Shown in pieces: positions 56,234-64,000 of a DNA stretch of 64,000 nt. A model generated the notes under the pieces. It worked only from the letters and a program-made list of their open reading frames with translations. It did not search any database and had not been told where the DNA came from. The position numbers and the translations under genes are program-made. Within the stretch, counting starts at the first letter, position 1, and every line of letters starts with the position of its first letter. The DNA is from Pseudoroseomonas cervicalis (GTDB lineage: Bacteria > Pseudomonadota > Alphaproteobacteria > Acetobacterales > Acetobacteraceae), in the NCBI RefSeq assembly GCF_030818485.1, contig NZ_JAUTAJ010000004.1:1405001-1469000 (forward strand), given 5' to 3'.

Positions 56234-57316
56234 TCAGGGTGCGGGCTGCGCCGCACCGCGGGAGTAGGCGGCGGACCGGCGCGGCGGCGCGCGATCCTGG
56301 CGCATCATGCGCAATAGCATCCCCTCGCGCAGGCCGCGATCCGCGACCGTCACGCAGCTGGAGGGCCAGACGCGGCGGATGGCGGCATAGATGGCGCAGC
56401 CGGGCAGCACGAAATCCGCCCGCTCCGGCCCGATGCAGGGATGCGCGCGCAAGCCCTCCCGCCCCATGGCGAAGAGATCCTGCAGCGCCTCATCCGCCTC
56501 CTCGCAGGAGAGGACGCGGCCATCGATCAGCGGGCGGGAATAGCGCGGCAGGGAGAGGGCGACGCCGGCCAGGGTGGTGACGGTGCCGCTGGTGCCCATC
56601 AGCCGCACGCCGCCGGCGCGCATCTCGCGGCCGATGCTGTGCACGCGGTCGAATTCGGCCAGCTGGTCCTCGACCTCCTCCACCACGCGGCGGAAGCCCT
56701 CGGGCGTGTAGCAGCCCTGGCCCATGCGCTCGGCCAGGGTGACAACCCCGAAGGGCAGCGAGACATAGCCGATCAGCTCCGCCCTTCCATCGGCGCAACC
56801 CTGGCTGCCGCGGATCCAGGCGATCTCGGTGCTGCCGCCGCCGATGTCGAAGAGCAGCCCGCGCCGGTCCTGCGGCCGCAGCAGGGGGGCGCAGGATTCC
56901 ATCGCCAGCTCCGCCTCCTCCCGCGCCGAGATGATGCGGATGGGCAGGCCGGTGGCGTTCTGCGCCTGGGCGACGAAGGCCGCGCCATTGTCGGCGCGGC
57001 GGCAGGCCTCGGTGGTGACGGCCAGCAGCCGGCGCAGCGGCCGGCGCAGCAGCTTCTGCGCGCAGGCCTGCAGCGCCACCAGGGCCCGCTGCATCGCATC
57101 CTCGGAGAGGCGGCCATCGCGCTCCAGCCCCTCGCCCAGGCGGACGACGCGGCTGTAGCTGTCGAGCACGCGGAAGGCGCCGCCCGGCGTCGGCGTGCCG
57201 ACCAGCAGGCGGCAATTGTTGGTGCCGAGATCGATCGCCGCGAATGCACCGCCAGAGCCCCCTGAACAGGAGGAATTTCGGGAGGCGACGGCAGGGGTGC
57301 AAAGGATCTCTGGCAT
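56234..57316 (-). CDS. Ppx/GppA-family phosphatase
   Basis: This protein of about 360 residues belongs to the ASKHA superfamily. An ATP-binding phosphate-1 motif (AAIDLGTNNCRLLVG) lies near residue 26, followed by VTTEACRRADNGAAFV and LLFDIGGGSTEIAWI. MGTSGTVTTLAGVALSL comes later in the core. Members cleave exopolyphosphate or the pentaphosphate alarmone pppGpp. It is shorter than E. coli Ppx and GppA (about 500), as in the single-core-domain type found in many Alphaproteobacteria, so I do not choose between them. ATG 57316 is preferred, with GGGAGAGGG upstream. Confidence 0.9.
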   Translation of the reverse strand: MPEILCTPAVASRNSSCSGGSGGAFAAIDLGTNNCRLLVGTPTPGGAFRVLDSYSRVVRLGEGLERDGRLSEDAMQRALVALQACAQKLLRRPLRRLLAVTTEACRRADNGAAFVAQAQNATGLPIRIISAREEAELAMESCAPLLRPQDRRGLLFDIGGGSTEIAWIRGSQGCADGRAELIGYVSLPFGVVTLAERMGQGCYTPEGFRRVVEEVEDQLAEFDRVHSIGREMRAGGVRLMGTSGTVTTLAGVALSLPRYSRPLIDGRVLSCEEADEALQDLFAMGREGLRAHPCIGPERADFVLPGCAIYAAIRRVWPSSCVTVADRGLREGMLLRMMRQDRAPPRRSAAYSRGAAQPAP

Positions 57317-57486
57317 GGTGTTCTGACCCTCTCCCGGTCCACCGGGGCAAGCGGCGGGCGGGGAGGCTGTTCCTATGATCCGGCCTGGGCCGGGTGGGGG
57401 CAAGCGATTTTACGCCGCGCTGCGAAACGATGACGACACCCCCTTGCATCGCTTCAGGGGCTTCGCTATATGACCGCCCACGCCGT

Positions 57487-57560
57487 TGGGGAATAGTTTA
57501 ACGGTAGAACTCCCGACTCTGACTCGGGCAGTCTTGGTTCGAATCCAGGTTCCCCAGCCA
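57487..57560 (+). tRNA. tRNA-Gln (anticodon CTG)
   Basis: The acceptor stem TGGGGAA pairs with TTCCCCA. The D-arm has TAGTTTAACGGTAGAAC, and the anticodon stem CCCGA/TCGGG holds loop CTCTGAC, giving CTG. The T-arm has GGTTCGAATCC. Discriminator G and CCA are encoded. Total 74 bases. Confidence 0.97.
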
Positions 57561-57864
57561 ACCCTTTCCGGGTTCTGGCAATTGAGCGACAATATTCCAC
57601 AATCCTGATCTCCAGATGGCCATTTGGCCGGCGTTCGGTTGTGGCCGCTTCGCAGCGCTTTCCAACAATCTGGTCTTGCTCCTCCCCCGGTTCAACTGGC
57701 GCATGGCTGGGCTGCCGGGTCCGGGGCACCATGACGGTCATTGATGGCGGTGATTGGGTCCGACCCGCATCCTGCCCCATCTTGGCGGCATGAAATGGCG
57801 GCGTTGCGGCGCCGGGGGCGGCCTGCCCCTGCCCGCCCCCGCCCGGATGGACCGTGTTGATCCC
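57561..57864. other. 304-base gap after tRNA-Gln, no gene seen
   Basis: This lies between tRNA-Gln and the flavin oxidoreductase. It holds no convincing gene, repeat or promoter. An in-frame ATG at 57754 extends the oxidoreductase frame but encodes a non-conserved leader. Confidence 0.4.
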
Positions 57865-58887
57865 ATGAAGAAGATCGGTTTCCTCTCCTTCGGCCATTGG
57901 ACGCCCTCGCCGCAATCCGGCACCCGCTCGGCGGCCGATGCGCTGCTGCAATCCATCGACCTGGCCCAGGCGGCCGAGGAGCTGGGCGCGGATGGCGCCC
58001 ATGTCCGCGTGCATCATTTCGCCCGGCAGCTCGCCTCCCCCTTCCCGCTGCTGGCGGCGATGGGGGCGAAGACCAGGCGCATCGAGCTCGGCACCGCGGT
58101 GATCGACATGCGCTACGAGAACCCCCTCTACATGGCCGAGGATGCCGGCGCGGCCGACCTGATCAGCGGCGGGCGGCTGCAGCTCGGCCTCAGCCGCGGC
58201 TCGCCGGAGCAGGTGATCGATGGCTGGCGGCATTTCGGCTACGCCCCCGTCGAGGGCGAGAGCGATGCCGAGATGGGCCGCCGCCATGCGCTCGTCTTCC
58301 TGGAGGCGCTGCGCGGCGAGGGCTTCGCCCGCCCCAATCCGCGGCCGATGTTCCCGAACCCGCCCGGGCTGCTGCGGCTGGAGCCCTATTCGGAAGGGCT
58401 GCGCGAGCGCATCTGGTGGGGCTCCGGCTCCAACGCCACGGCGATCTGGGCGGCGCAGCAGGGCATGAACCTGCAGAGCTCCACCCTGAAGGATGACGAG
58501 ACGGGCGAGCCCTTCCACATCCAGCAGGCGAAGCAGATCCGCGCCTATCGCGAGGCCTGGACGGCAGCGGGGCATGCGCGCGCGCCGCGGGTCTCGGTCA
58601 GCCGCAGCATCTTCCCGCTGCTGGACGATCGCGACCGCGCCTATTTCGGGCGTGGCGGCAAGGAGCAGGACCAGATCGGCTTCATCGACGAAAACACCCG
58701 CGCCATTTTCGGCCGGGGTTACGCCGCCGAGCCGGAGGCGCTGGTGGAGCAGCTGCGCGGTGACGAGGCGATCGCCGAGGCCGACACGCTGCTGCTGACC
58801 ATCCCGAACCAGCTGGGCGTCGATTACTGCGCCCATGTGATCGAGGGCATCCTGAAGCAGGTGGCGCCGGCGCTGGGCTGGCGCTGA
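57865..58887 (+). CDS. Luciferase-like flavin-dependent oxidoreductase
   Basis: This 340-residue protein begins MKKIGFLSFGHW. It has the bacterial luciferase-like TIM-barrel signatures RIELGTAVIDMRYENPLYMAEDAG (split across about 72-95), LISGGRLQLGLSRGSPEQVI and IWWGSGSNATAIWAAQQGMN. Such enzymes use reduced flavin to oxygenate diverse compounds; the substrate is unknown. ATG 57865 was chosen because conserved sequence begins there, although no clear ribosome site is visible. The gene stands alone and is followed by a good terminator. Confidence 0.9.
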   Translation: MKKIGFLSFGHWTPSPQSGTRSAADALLQSIDLAQAAEELGADGAHVRVHHFARQLASPFPLLAAMGAKTRRIELGTAVIDMRYENPLYMAEDAGAADLISGGRLQLGLSRGSPEQVIDGWRHFGYAPVEGESDAEMGRRHALVFLEALRGEGFARPNPRPMFPNPPGLLRLEPYSEGLRERIWWGSGSNATAIWAAQQGMNLQSSTLKDDETGEPFHIQQAKQIRAYREAWTAAGHARAPRVSVSRSIFPLLDDRDRAYFGRGGKEQDQIGFIDENTRAIFGRGYAAEPEALVEQLRGDEAIAEADTLLLTIPNQLGVDYCAHVIEGILKQVAPALGWR

Positions 58888-58910
58888 CGCCCTGGCACCG
58901 ATCCCAAGAC

Positions 58911-58943
58911 AAGGCGGCCAGGCTCCTGCCCGGCCGCCTTTTT
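58911..58943 (+). terminator. Terminator after the flavin oxidoreductase
   Basis: AAGGCGGCC pairs with GGCCGCCTT around an 11-base loop and runs into TTTTT. Confidence 0.85.
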
Positions 58944-59228
58944 CATGCCCGGCGCGGTGGCCATGGCGCCCAATTGTGGCAGCCCCGCCCGCTTCGCCGC
59001 ATTTGCCACGATCCGCCCGATTCGGCCGCCCGGCGCGCCTTGGAACCCCGATTTCAGCGCAAATCAGTGCTTAAGCTTAAGCTTCCAACATGGCCTGGAA
59101 GCCTTGTTCCAGGCGGGTTTACGGCAGAGAGAGACCGAAATGTGGCGAAAATGGGGAGACATGCCGTTTTTGTGTCTGGATTATGGCGCGCCCCTGCCCC
59201 AATTATGGCGTCAGCCAAGGAGGTTGCC

Positions 59229-59402
59229 ATGTTCGATCGGAAGCACGTTTCGCAGGACGCCATGGCCGAGCGCCGCAAGGCCGCCCTCGCCGCCGAGCTC
59301 GCCCGTGAGGAGCGCGCGGCCGCGGAGCGCGAGACCCTGTCGAGCTGGAACAATTGGGGCGAGCGCAGCACCCTGACCATGGGCAGCTACGGCCGCTGGT
59401 AA
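59229..59402 (+). CDS. 57-residue small protein, function unknown
   Basis: This small protein is helical and strongly charged at its centre (Glu, Arg, Lys, Ala, about residues 10-40). It ends with an aromatic and Gly-rich tail (WNNWGERSTLTMGSYGRW). It has no signal peptide or membrane segment. It is well supported as a gene: AAGGAGG lies five bases before the ATG, and a clear terminator follows the stop by about 40 bases, making a compact single-gene unit. A repeated AAGCTT stretch lies upstream near 59075. I do not recognise a family. Confidence 0.72.
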   Translation: MFDRKHVSQDAMAERRKAALAAELAREERAAAERETLSSWNNWGERSTLTMGSYGRW

Positions 59403-59443
59403 GCGCCTCCGCGCTCCCCGACCGGAAAAAGAATCCCCGAAAG

Positions 59444-59470
59444 GCCCGGCCCCCCAGCCGGGCTTTTTTC
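59444..59470 (+). terminator. Terminator after the small protein gene
   Basis: GCCCGGC and GCCGGGC flank a six-base loop and are followed by TTTTTT. Confidence 0.88.
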
Positions 59471-59674
59471 ATGCGCGGCGCCCCTGGACGGCATGGTCAC
59501 AAGGGCTTGAAGCCGGCGCCAGCGCGGCTTGCCGGGCCGGACCCCGGCGTTTAGCCCTGGGTGCCCCTCGCCGCGGCTCCGGCCGTGGCCGGCGCTGTCC
59601 CTGCCCGGGACGGTGCCCACCACGTCAAGCGCATGGCCCCTCGCGGGAGAACCGTGCCGCCCGAGGAGCCGCCC

Positions 59675-60943
59675 ATGCCGCAAGCCCGCCTCCCGCGCCT
59701 GGCCGCGCTCGCCTTGCTGGTGGCGCTGCTGGCGCCCGCCGCCCGCGCCGCCGAGATCACCATCTCCTGCGGCGCGCTGGGGCAGGAGCTGGAGCTGTGC
59801 CGCGACGGCGCCGAGGAATGGGCGCGGCGGAGCGGCAACAGCGTCCGCATCGTCTCCGTGCCCAATTCGGCCAGCGAGCGGCTGGCGCTGTACCAGATGA
59901 TGCTGGCCGGCGGCGGCAGCTCGATCGATGTCTACCAGATCGACGTCACCTGGCCCGGCATCCTGGCGCCGCATCTGATCGATCTCCGCCCCTACAGCCA
60001 GGGCGCCGAGGCGCGGCATTTCCCCGCCATCATCGAGAACAACACGGTCGATGGCCGGCTGGTCGCCATGCCGATCTACACCGATGCCGGCGTGCTGTTC
60101 TATCGCAGCGACCTGCTGGAGAAATACGGCCGCCCGGTGCCGCGAAGCTGGGAGGAGATGGAGGAGACGGCGCGGCTGATCCAGCAGCGCGAGCGCGATG
60201 CCGGCAACACCCAGCTTTGGGGCTATGTCTTCCAGGGCCGCGCCTATGAGGGGCTGACGGTCAATGCGCTGGAATGGATCGCCAGCTCCGGCGGCGGCAC
60301 GCTGGTCGATGCCGAGGGGCGGATCGACGCCGATACCGAGGGCGCGCGGCTGGCACTCGCCCGCGCGGCGCGCTGGATGGGCAGCATCGCCCCGCAGGGC
60401 GCGCTGACCTACACCGAGGAGGAGGCGCGCGGGCTGTTCCAGTCCGGCCAGGCGGTGTTCATGCGCAACTGGCCCTATGCCTGGGCGCTGGCCCAGGGGG
60501 CGGACAGCCCGGTGCGCGGCCGCACCGGCATCGCCAGCCTGCCGCGCGCCGATGCGGAGGAGCCGAGCGGCGTGCTGGGCGGGTGGAATCTCGGCGTCTC
60601 GCGCTATTCGCGCCACCCGGCCGAGGCCGCGTCCCTGGTGATGTGGCTGGCGGGGCCTGAGGAGCAGAAGCGCCGCGCCGTGCAGGCCGCCTACAACCCG
60701 ACCCTGCCGGCGCTGTATGAGGATGCGGAGATCATCGCCGCCAACCCGTTCTTCCGCACGCTGTATTCCAGTTTCGAGAATGCGGTGGCCCGCCCCTCCC
60801 GCCCCACCGGCAGCAAGTACAACCGCGTCTCCAACGCCATCTGGACGCGGGTGCATGCGGTGCTGTCGCAGCGCATGCAGGCCGGCGCGGCGCTGACGGC
60901 GCTGGAGCAGGATCTGCGCCGCATCGCGCGGCGCGGCTGGTGA
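59675..60943 (+). CDS. Sugar ABC transporter substrate-binding protein
   Basis: This 422-residue protein has a clear signal peptide (hydrophobic 8-22, cleavage near ARAAEI). It belongs to the extracellular solute-binding protein family 1, with VPNSASERLALYQMMLAGGG, IDVYQIDVTWPGILA, MPIYTDAGVLFYRSDLLEKY and FMRNWPYAWAL. It resembles trehalose/maltose-type binding proteins (ThuE-like); the actual sugar is unknown. ATG 59675 has GAGGAG seven bases ahead. It starts an operon with two permeases and an ATPase. Confidence 0.92.
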   Translation: MPQARLPRLAALALLVALLAPAARAAEITISCGALGQELELCRDGAEEWARRSGNSVRIVSVPNSASERLALYQMMLAGGGSSIDVYQIDVTWPGILAPHLIDLRPYSQGAEARHFPAIIENNTVDGRLVAMPIYTDAGVLFYRSDLLEKYGRPVPRSWEEMEETARLIQQRERDAGNTQLWGYVFQGRAYEGLTVNALEWIASSGGGTLVDAEGRIDADTEGARLALARAARWMGSIAPQGALTYTEEEARGLFQSGQAVFMRNWPYAWALAQGADSPVRGRTGIASLPRADAEEPSGVLGGWNLGVSRYSRHPAEAASLVMWLAGPEEQKRRAVQAAYNPTLPALYEDAEIIAANPFFRTLYSSFENAVARPSRPTGSKYNRVSNAIWTRVHAVLSQRMQAGAALTALEQDLRRIARRGW

Positions 60944-60954
60944 GGGCCAGCACG

Positions 60955-61875
60955 ATGATCAGCGGGCTGGAGCGCCGCCGCATCCGCGCCGCCTGGCTGT
61001 TCCTGGCACCCGCCCTGCTGGTGCTGGCGGCGGTCGCCGGCTGGCCCTTGCTGCGGACCATCTGGTTCAGCCTGACCGATGCCGAGCTCGGGCGGCTGGA
61101 GGCGCCACGCTTCATCGGCTTCGCCAACTACCTCGAATATTATGAGGGCGAATGGCTCGGCGTGCTGGCCGATCCGGTCTGGTGGGGCGCGGTGCGGCGC
61201 ACGCTGTGGTTCGCCCTCGTCTCCGTCTCGCTGGAGGCGGTGCTGGGCATGGTGGTGGCGCTGGCGCTGAATGCGCGCTTCCCGCTGCGCGGCCTGGTGC
61301 GGGCGCTGGTGCTGATCCCCTGGGCGATCCCCACCATCGTCTCTGCCCGCATCTGGGCCTGGATGCTGAACGACCAGTTCGGCCTGCTGAACCACGCGCT
61401 GATGGGGCTCGGGCTGATCGACCAGCCGGTGGCCTGGATGGCGGATGCCGACACCGCGCTCTGGGCCGTCGTCATCGTCGATGTGTGGAAGACCACGCCC
61501 TTCGTCGCGCTGCTGATCCTGGCGGCGCTGCAGATGCTGCCGCGCGACTGCTACGAGGCGGCGCGGGTGGATGGCATCCACCCGGTGCGGGTCTTTTTTC
61601 GCGTCACCCTGCCGCTGATCCGGCCCGCGCTGATGGTGGCGCTGATCTTCCGGGCGCTGGACGCGCTGCGGGTCTTCGACCTGATCTATGTGCTGACCGC
61701 CAATTCCGCCGGCACCATGTCGATGTCGGTCTATGCGCGGCAGCTGCTGGTGGAGTTCCAGGATGTCGGCCAGGGCTCGGCCGCCTCCACCCTGCTGTTC
61801 CTGGTGATCGCGCTGCTGACGCTCGCCGTCATGCTGTTCGGACGCATGCGGCCGGAGGGGGAGGCCAGCCGATGA
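60955..61875 (+). CDS. Sugar ABC transporter permease (MalF-like)
   Basis: This 306-residue inner-membrane protein has six predicted helices. The permease-ATPase contact loop is [20 protein letters not shown] (about 197-216). The N-terminal helix and following segment ([31 protein letters not shown]) are typical of MalF/UgpA-type permeases. ATG 60955 has GAGG nine bases ahead; a GTG at 60940 overlapping the upstream stop is possible. Its stop overlaps the start of the second permease. Confidence 0.94.
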   Translation: MISGLERRRIRAAWLFLAPALLVLAAVAGWPLLRTIWFSLTDAELGRLEAPRFIGFANYLEYYEGEWLGVLADPVWWGAVRRTLWFALVSVSLEAVLGMVVALALNARFPLRGLVRALVLIPWAIPTIVSARIWAWMLNDQFGLLNHALMGLGLIDQPVAWMADADTALWAVVIVDVWKTTPFVALLILAALQMLPRDCYEAARVDGIHPVRVFFRVTLPLIRPALMVALIFRALDALRVFDLIYVLTANSAGTMSMSVYARQLLVEFQDVGQGSAASTLLFLVIALLTLAVMLFGRMRPEGEASR

Positions 61876-62696
61876 AAGCCCTCTCCCGCCTGGGCTTCGC
61901 CCTGCTGCTGCTGGCCATCGCGGGTTTCGCGCTGTTCCCCTTCTACTACGCCCTCATCTCCTCCTTCCGCAGCGGCAGCGCGCTCTTCGTGCCGGCCCTG
62001 TGGCCGGAGGCGCTGGACCCGCGCAATTACGAGCTGGTCTTCACCCAGCAGGATTTCGGCCGCACCATCCTGAACTCCGTGCTGGTGGCGGGCGCCGTGG
62101 TGGCCCTGTCGATGCTGCTGGCGCTGGGGGCGGCCTATGCGCTGGGGCGGGTGCGCTTCCGCGGCCGGGGCGCGCTGCTGCTGGCGATCCTCTCCGTCTC
62201 GATGTTCCCGCAGGTGGCGGTGCTGGCCGGGCTGTTCGAGGTGATCCGGGCGCTGGGCCTCTACGACACCCTGCCCGGGCTGATGCTGGCCAATCTCGTG
62301 CTCACTTTGCCCTTCACCATCTGGGTGCTGACCACCTTCATCCGCGAGCTGCCGGTGGAGCTGGAGGAAGCCGCCTATGCCGATGGCGCCAGCCCGCTCA
62401 CCGTGCTGCTGCGGGTGCTGCTGCCGCTGCTCTGGCCGGCCATGGCGCCCACCGCGCTGCTGGCCTTCATCGTCTCCTGGAACGAATTTCTGTTTGCCCT
62501 GACCTTCACGCTTTCGGCCGAGACACGCACCGTGCCGGTGGCCATCGCCCTGCTCAGCGGCGGCAGCCGGCAGGAACTGCCCTGGGGGCTGGTGATGGCC
62601 GCCTCGGTCATCGTCACAATCCCCATCCTCGCCCTGGTGCTGGTGTTCCAGCGCAAGATCGTCTCCGGCCTGACCGCCGGGGCGGTGAAGGGCTGA
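61872..62696 (+). CDS. Sugar ABC transporter permease (MalG-like)
   Basis: This 274-residue inner-membrane protein is of the MalG/UgpE type. An N-terminal helix is followed by [17 protein letters not shown], several further helices, and the contact loop [20 protein letters not shown] (about 167-186). The family-typical [14 protein letters not shown] follows. It pairs with the preceding permease to form the channel. The ATG overlaps the previous stop (ATGA). The ATPase gene starts 14 bases after its stop. Confidence 0.94.
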   Translation: MKALSRLGFALLLLAIAGFALFPFYYALISSFRSGSALFVPALWPEALDPRNYELVFTQQDFGRTILNSVLVAGAVVALSMLLALGAAYALGRVRFRGRGALLLAILSVSMFPQVAVLAGLFEVIRALGLYDTLPGLMLANLVLTLPFTIWVLTTFIRELPVELEEAAYADGASPLTVLLRVLLPLLWPAMAPTALLAFIVSWNEFLFALTFTLSAETRTVPVAIALLSGGSRQELPWGLVMAASVIVTIPILALVLVFQRKIVSGLTAGAVKG

Positions 62697-62710
62697 CCAG
62701 GAGCACCGCC

Positions 62711-63802
62711 ATGGCAAGTGTCGAACTGCAAGGGGTGCGCAAGCGCTTCGACCGGCTGGAGGTGATCCGCGATGTCGATCTCTCGATCGGCGAGGGCGAG
62801 TTCTGCGTCTTTGTCGGCCCCTCGGGCTGCGGCAAATCGACGCTGCTGCGGCTGGTGGCGGGGCTGGAGAGTGTCAGCGAGGGCCGCATCCGCATCGGCG
62901 GCGCGGATGTGACGCAGGCCACCCCGCGCGAGCGCGGCATCGCCATGGTGTTCCAGTCCTACGCCCTCTACCCGCATATGAGCGTGCGGGAGAACATCGC
63001 CTTCGGCCTGTCCCTGCCGCGCGCCCGCCGCGCCGAGGCGGAGGCGCGCATCGCCGAGGTGGCACGCATCCTGGAGCTGACGCCGCTGCTGGATCGCCTG
63101 CCGAAGCAGCTCTCGGGCGGGCAGCGGCAGCGTGTCGCCATTGGCCGCGCCATCGTGCGCCAGCCGAAGGTGTTCCTGTTCGACGAGCCGCTCTCCAACC
63201 TCGATGCCAGTCTGCGCGGGCAGATGCGGATCGAGATCGCGCGGCTGCACCAGTCGCTGCGCAGCACGATGATCTATGTGACGCATGACCAGGTGGAGGC
63301 GATGACGCTGGCCGACCGCATCGTCGTGCTGAATGCGGGGCGGGTCGAACAGGTGGGCGCGCCGCTGGAGCTGTATCGCCACCCGCGCAACCGCTTCGTC
63401 GCCGGCTTCATCGGCAGCACCCGCATGAATTTTTTGCCGGTTCAGGCGGAGGGCAGCGAGGGCGGTCTGGTGCGCGTCACGCTCCCCGGCGGTGGCACGC
63501 TCGCGGTGCCGGTGGCCGAGGCCGGCGCCACGCCGGGCGAGGCGCTGACGCTCGGCATCCGGCCGGAGCATCTGCGGCCGCAGGGCGAGGGCGCCGCCCT
63601 CACCGGTCCCGTCGAGGTGGTGGAGGAGCTGGGCGATGAGCAGCTGGCCTATCTGCGCGCGCCGGATGGCACGCTGCTGACGCTGCGCCTGCCGGAGGGC
63701 CAGCGCCTGCGCGAAGGCGAGGCCGCCACGGCCTGGCTGCCACCGGCCGAATGCCACCTGTTCCGCGAGGATGGCAGCGCCCTGCCCCGACGGCGCGACT
63801 AG
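62711..63802 (+). CDS. Sugar ABC transporter ATP-binding protein (UgpC/MalK-like)
   Basis: This 363-residue ATPase has Walker A (GPSGCGKST, about 36-44), Q-loop ([14 protein letters not shown]), signature [15 protein letters not shown], Walker B ([12 protein letters not shown]) and H-loop ([11 protein letters not shown]). A C-terminal TOBE-type regulatory domain (about 240-360) is as in MalK and UgpC. It powers import by the two permeases above. CAGGAG precedes the ATG. Length is normal. Confidence 0.95.
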   Translation: MASVELQGVRKRFDRLEVIRDVDLSIGEGEFCVFVGPSGCGKSTLLRLVAGLESVSEGRIRIGGADVTQATPRERGIAMVFQSYALYPHMSVRENIAFGLSLPRARRAEAEARIAEVARILELTPLLDRLPKQLSGGQRQRVAIGRAIVRQPKVFLFDEPLSNLDASLRGQMRIEIARLHQSLRSTMIYVTHDQVEAMTLADRIVVLNAGRVEQVGAPLELYRHPRNRFVAGFIGSTRMNFLPVQAEGSEGGLVRVTLPGGGTLAVPVAEAGATPGEALTLGIRPEHLRPQGEGAALTGPVEVVEELGDEQLAYLRAPDGTLLTLRLPEGQRLREGEAATAWLPPAECHLFREDGSALPRRRD

Positions 63803-63875
63803 ACGCGGCCGCCCTTCCGGGACGATGCTGCCGCTCAGCGCCACGCAGATGGCGCCCGACGGGAGAAGCGACACC

Positions 63876-64000
63876 ATGACCCCACGCCGCAGCCTGCTGC
63901 GCGCCGCCCTGGCGCCGGCGGCCCTGCCCCTGCTTGCCCCCCTCCTGCCCCGCCCTGCCTTGGCGCAGGGCGCCTGGCTGCAACGGCCGATCCGGCTGAT
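63876..64000 (+). CDS. Start of a Bug/TctC-like substrate-binding protein (truncated by window end)
   Basis: Only 41 codons are visible. They encode an Arg-Arg-containing signal peptide (MTPRRSLLRAALAPAALPLL, cleavage near ALAQG) followed by WLQRPIRLI. The W-x-x-RPIRLI start of the mature protein is typical of tripartite tricarboxylate transporter (Bug) binding proteins, which are abundant in some Acetobacteraceae. GGGAGAAG lies upstream of the ATG. The rest lies outside the window. Confidence 0.6.
   Translation, partial: MTPRRSLLRAALAPAALPLLAPLLPRPALAQGAWLQRPIRL

Overview
The window is about 64 kb of very GC-rich DNA with dense, often overlapping genes. Several features point to a motile alphaproteobacterium, and I would guess the Acetobacteraceae (Roseomonas-like). 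These are a FlbD-type sigma-54 activator, a FliX-like protein, a CtrA/FtcR-like regulator inside the flagellar cluster, the ihfA-merR pair and a Bug/TctC-type binding protein. The genus is inference; the flagellar and class-level signals are seen directly.

Region 1 (1-25.9 kb) is a flagellar cluster. It holds a FlgN-like chaperone, fliO-fliP, an EAL protein, flgK-flgL, a secreted lytic transglycosylase, a fliX-like gene, an orphan OmpR/CtrA-like regulator, motB-motA (reversed order), flgE, fliK-flgD, and a long overlapping run fliF-fliG-fliH-fliN-flbD-flhA-flhF-flhG. Near-perfect sigma-54 promoters lie before the transglycosylase, flgE and fliK. TTAA boxes with CtrA-like spacing lie before fliO, flgK and fliF. 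This resembles the two-tier Caulobacter-style hierarchy (CtrA-like regulator first, then FlbD/sigma-54). Between motA and flgE is an array of 18 same-orientation 15-bp hairpins repeating about every 26 bp.

Region 2 (25.9-50 kb) is a surface-glycan locus. It has ugd and xanB/manC for nucleotide sugars, then a series of large, unusually fused glycosyltransferases (GT2, GT4, GT2-GT4, GT4-GT9, GT9 plus extra domains). It also has a hydrolase-TPR protein, a DUF6165-like protein, a low-GC polysaccharide pyruvyl transferase-like gene and a 1068-residue protein of unknown function. Two proteins here, a GT2 enzyme and a TPR protein, share an N-terminal module that matches the galectin sugar-binding signature. 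The xanB/manC gene carries a textbook sigma-54 promoter. The hypothesis this suggests is that glycan synthesis is timed with flagellar assembly, for example to glycosylate flagellin or the hook.

Region 3 (50.5-57.6 kb) is housekeeping: tRNA-Pro(GGG), a MerR-family regulator, ihfA, a GNAT acetyltransferase, an RsmB-type rRNA methyltransferase, guaB, rlmE, a Ppx/GppA phosphatase and tRNA-Gln(CTG). A 117-bp imperfect palindrome separates guaB and rlmE.

Region 4 (57.8-64 kb) carries a luciferase-like flavin oxidoreductase, a 57-residue protein with a perfect ribosome binding site, and a complete sugar ABC transporter (binding protein, two permeases, ATPase). The window ends in the first 41 codons of a Bug/TctC-like binding protein. 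No CRISPR array, integrase, transposase or insertion sequence was seen.
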